Source: a virus | Strand: one strand, 5' to 3' | Virus record (IMG/VR): IMGVR_UViG_3300046002_007909 | Span: 1-30,218 of that record | DNA: 30,218 nt | In this document: in pieces, positions 28,017 to 30,218 of the stretch | Numbering within the stretch: the stretch's first letter is position 1 | Layout: each line of letters starts with the position of its first letter | Program-made: the position numbers and the translations under genes | The notes under the pieces: generated by a model | Databases searched by the model: none | What the model saw: only the letters and a program-made list of their open reading frames with translations | What the model was told of the DNA's origin: nothing

Positions 28017-29561
28017 TTACCCCAGAATATTTATTATAATAGAACCACCGATCACACTGGTACTTGCGTTTACTGCCTTCAAACTTATTCGAGCATTTGC
28101 CGCTATTGATAACTCTATTTCAGAATCCATGCCTGGCCATACGATGAAGCGATTCACTTCTGAAGCAGCTGCACCCGTTGCGAAATATAAAGGCTCACCG
28201 CCAGCGTAGAATATACGGACTTTTTTACCAGCTGTTGAACCAATATCAGCTATCATTTGGACGTATGAAACATCAGTTACGTTGGTCACAGCGAATTTGT
28301 TCTGATGGAAAACGACTACGTTCAAATATTTCAGTTTAGTCTCGTGGTCTGAAGCCACGACAACAGATAAAGATCCAGCTGTATTCTGTTGCCCAAGCGC
28401 TGCTGGTAACTTAGCACTCGCAGCGGCGAGTGTAACTTCAGTTGCAGCCCCGTTTAGGTCAGCTAATTTCACATCTAACTGACTGCTTCCGTTCACTGTA
28501 TTATCTATTAGCTGAAGCGCTGTTTGTATTGCTGTGAGTATAGTCTCTTGCTCTGATGATAGAACAACAGGAGCTGAACCAGTGCTTGCCTTTTGTCCAA
28601 GTGAGCTTAACTTTCCATTCAATGCCGCAAGAGTTGTCTGAGTAGCAAAGTCTTTAGCAGCTATTGTTGCTAAAGAACTGTTGCCTGTGTCTTGTTTTGT
28701 TTCAGTTGCGGCACCAGTTGGCAGTGATATCGCACCCGAAATGGTTGATATAGGTATGGCTGCTTGATCAGAAGCAATAACTACAGGCGCTGATCCTGCC
28801 ATATTCTTCTGTCCAAGAGTGCCTAATTTTGCATTAATTGCTGACACTGTAATTTCAGTTGCCACTTTTGTATTGATCGCTGCAACTTCGACTAAAACAT
28901 CAGAGTCATGTACCATCGCTTCGTTTGAAGCATTGATAGCTAATAATTCTGTACCATCTCCTATTTGTACTGAGCTGGGATCTGCACCCGTATGAGATAG
29001 CGTTATATCAACTGAACCTGCTGTGAAATTAATATCACCTGTTAGACCAACTAATCTCACAGGAATAGGTACTGTATTTGTCGGATCATCTTTATCGTCT
29101 AATATGTTAACGATAGAATCAAGTCCGCCTTCTTTTTTATGAATGTAGAACGCTGATATAGAGCTTCCATCCTCAGAAAATCTCTGAGGAACTGGACGTA
29201 GTATATCAACTGTATCACCTGTAGCAAAATTAGCTGAAACAACACCGTCTAAAGTTATTGTGTTTGCAGTGGTTTCTACTACTACAATATCTAATTCTTT
29301 TATTCCATTTGCTGTTGTTTTTACTCGTACAATATCGCCAATTTTAGCATCATGATTTGTTATATTTAGAACTGCATTAGTTGAACCAGCTTCTATAATA
29401 GCTGCGTTTGTTACAATAAACGCACCGTAAGCAACTGTATCTAACGCTGCTTTGTTCGTTCCTAATCTACCTATTGTTGCATAGTATTTTTGTGGTTTTA
29501 AAGTTGGGTTATTGAAATCTTCTCGTTTTCCAACGAAAGAATAACCATCTATTCCTGCCAT
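28017..29561 (-). CDS. Tail/virion structural protein with GQK-type repeats
   Basis: The 514-residue protein begins MAGIDGYSFVGKREDFNNPT. A beta-rich N-terminal domain (about 1-160) is followed by three degenerate repeats of the type AKLGTLGQKNMAGSAPVVIA SDQ, then a C-terminal beta domain (FAVTNVTDVSYVQMIADIGS ... FIVWPGMDSEIELSI). The LGQK-MAxSxPVVIASDQ motif is widespread in phage tail and fibre-associated proteins, where it seems to link or trimerise subunits. No signal peptide is present. GGAGTGGAGG precedes the ATG at 29561. It precedes the two fibre genes, so it may connect fibres to the tail. Confidence 0.7.
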   Translation of the reverse strand: MAGIDGYSFVGKREDFNNPTLKPQKYYATIGRLGTNKAALDTVAYGAFIVTNAAIIEAGSTNAVLNITNHDAKIGDIVRVKTTANGIKELDIVVVETTANTITLDGVVSANFATGDTVDILRPVPQRFSEDGSSISAFYIHKKEGGLDSIVNILDDKDDPTNTVPIPVRLVGLTGDINFTAGSVDITLSHTGADPSSVQIGDGTELLAINASNEAMVHDSDVLVEVAAINTKVATEITVSAINAKLGTLGQKNMAGSAPVVIASDQAAIPISTISGAISLPTGAATETKQDTGNSSLATIAAKDFATQTTLAALNGKLSSLGQKASTGSAPVVLSSEQETILTAIQTALQLIDNTVNGSSQLDVKLADLNGAATEVTLAAASAKLPAALGQQNTAGSLSVVVASDHETKLKYLNVVVFHQNKFAVTNVTDVSYVQMIADIGSTAGKKVRIFYAGGEPLYFATGAAASEVNRFIVWPGMDSEIELSIAANARISLKAVNASTSVIGGSIIINILG

Positions 29562-29627
29562 AATCCTCCACTCCTTTTTGGGTTTCTTAGTGATTTATGT
29601 TTAGTTTAGTCGGAAAGGCGAGTCACG

Positions 29628-30218
29628 TCAAATAAGTTTCTTTTGTTTAGAAGGACGACGCTCTGTGTTCAGCTGTTTATGCATTAAATCGAAGATGTTT
29701 TTGTTAATCAATGCTCTTGTAAACGGGATTTGTGGCGCATTTTTCTCTATTGCAACCAGAGTATCTCTTAACAGTTTTGTACGCTCACTCTCTTCAGACC
29801 AATCCGTTCTTAATATCTCTGAAGTTAGTGAGAAAAAATCGTCACCAATTCCACTTATTACTGGACCAGCTAGTTTACTAGGAAGATTTACATACCCTTT
29901 AGAATAATCATCAAAGAAAATATCAAAAAACATACCACCCGTACCACTTTGTAACAGAGATTCAAATCCAAATTTCACCCACCCTTGTAAAACGTCTTTA
30001 TCCGTCATGCCTGATTGTTCAGTTTGATTTGCCAGTTGAAAAAGCTGTGGTTCTCTGTTGGCAAGTATGTCTCTTGCTGTTATCGCAATTGCACCTAAAG
30101 CTGACCCTGCTACTACAGTATTCGCTATATTTTGAATATTTCCGTACTTAAAATTCTCATGTCCTGTATTCTTTATTGTTTCCATCGTATGCAGAGACGC
30201 AAATATAAATGACTTAAA
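29628..30218 (-). CDS. C-terminal part of a large internal virion protein (runs off right edge)
   Basis: The reading frame is open to the window end: the 11 codons before the ATG at 30185 (FKSFIFASLHT) contain no stop, and no ribosome site precedes that ATG. It is therefore better read as the last ~196 codons of a longer protein. It has a small/hydrophobic segment (IANTVVAGSALGAIAITARD), an ILANREPQL turn and helical, aromatic parts (KFGFESLLQSGTGGMFFDIF). This resembles the C-terminus of large podovirus internal virion or ejection proteins, which form a channel through the envelope. The family call is tentative. It lies directly upstream of the tail and fibre genes on the same strand. Confidence 0.6.
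   Translation of the reverse strand, partial: FKSFIFASLHTMETIKNTGHENFKYGNIQNIANTVVAGSALGAIAITARDILANREPQLFQLANQTEQSGMTDKDVLQGWVKFGFESLLQSGTGGMFFDIFFDDYSKGYVNLPSKLAGPVISGIGDDFFSLTSEILRTDWSEESERTKLLRDTLVAIEKNAPQIPFTRALINKNIFDLMHKQLNTERRPSKQKKLI

Larger units (their letters stand above)
1553..28989. repeat. Dispersed strand-polar GGGTGC motif family
   Basis: Hand-scanned starts. Reading leftward (GCACCC on plus): 1553, 2202, 2840, 3483, 4834, 4966, 5169, 5579, 5740, 5937, 6290, 6320, 6370, 6399; then 9765, 10547, 13215, 13615, 13843; then 14438, 14679, 14890, 15030, 15697, 16182, 16389, 16774, 17163, 17277, 17533, 18011, 18588, 18596, 18873, 18938, 19009, 19324, 20028; then 20548, 20813, 21220, 21678, 21885, 22635, 24825, 25618, 26800, 27058, 28171, 28732, 28984. 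Reading rightward: 6705, 6916, 7031, 7070, 7261, 7373, 7552, 7999, 8283, 8436, 8780, 9033, 9534, 9718, 10470, 10493, 10704, 11345, 11427, 11604, 11834, 11905, 12534, 13114, 13545, 13870, 13915; then 14918, 15620, 16341, 16496, 16751, 16816, 16918, 17781, 17938, 18657, 18790, 18961, 19372, 20046; then 21161, 24600, 24747, 26447. Flanking bases show no strong wider consensus. The list may miss a few. Confidence 0.85.

Noticed and set aside
1553-28989. GGGTGC as a DNA uptake sequence
   Set aside because: Uptake words are not expected to be strand-polar with a switch at one non-coding point; kept only as a less likely alternative.
1-30218. tRNA genes or integrase/attachment site
   Set aside because: No GGTTCGAATCC-type TPsiC arm with an acceptor stem and no tyrosine or serine recombinase catalytic domain was found by reading.

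Overview
The window is most of a double-stranded DNA phage genome with a T7-like (podovirus-type) head module. It has a small and a large terminase subunit, a one-piece head-tail connector portal, a scaffold, a major capsid protein, fibre genes, a lysis-type cluster, and a self-sufficient replication set: an AEP-type primase fused to an SF3 helicase, a family A DNA polymerase with a 3'-5' exonuclease, an SF2/SNF2-type helicase, a MazG-like pyrophosphohydrolase and a VRR-NUC nuclease. I see no integrase, tRNA, CRISPR array, reverse transcriptase or phage RNA polymerase. The sigma70-like promoters and the Sec-type leaders with disulfide-style cysteines suggest a bacterial, probably Gram-negative host, which I cannot name. 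Base composition is roughly 40% GC by eye.

Layout. 1-5724 (minus): terS, a coiled-coil ORF, terL, an unknown gene, portal, a Bbp19-like gene, scaffold and the start of the capsid gene, which runs off the left edge. 5725-7111: repeat-rich non-coding DNA with an AT-rich core, the candidate replication origin. 7112-9074 (minus): four genes for small exported or membrane-anchored proteins, with a good promoter at 9169-9197 and a terminator at 7005-7027. 9511-10670 (minus): an HTH protein and three unknown small genes. 10671-11185: divergent control region with two sets of palindromic operators. 11186-20158 (plus): early/replication genes and an amidase endolysin, with the primase-helicase (12205-14577) inserted on the opposite strand under its own promoter. 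20136-30218 (minus): fibres, lysis-type cluster, more fibres, and the C-terminal end of a large protein that runs off the right edge. Capsid leaving on the left and a probable internal virion protein entering on the right, both on the minus strand, fit a circular map in which the tail genes lie just outside the window.

The most striking signal is not a gene. The non-palindromic hexamer GGGTGC (GCACCC on the other strand) occurs about 96 times by hand count, against roughly 6 expected for this composition. It lies in genes (all frames) and between genes. Its orientation is not random. All 14 copies from 1 to 6404 read leftward and 27 of 32 from 6705 to 13920 read rightward. Copies from 13.9 to 20.1 kb are mixed, and 13 of 17 from 20.5 to 29 kb read leftward again. 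The switch at 6.40-6.70 kb falls in the AT-rich non-coding region, where gene direction does not change (minus on both sides). This is the pattern of a strand-polar replication motif (Chi-, KOPS- or primase-site-like) diverging from an origin.

Working model (inference): replication starts near 6.5 kb and uses the primase-helicase, polymerase and helper proteins of the plus operon. GGGTGC would be displayed 5'-3' on the lagging-strand template in both directions. Other unusual points are Sec-type signal peptides on two fibre-like proteins, a six-repeat delta-60 fibre domain, three copies of a TATGACAGTGGAGG element in non-coding DNA, and short DNA segments shared between otherwise unrelated genes of the small-protein island.
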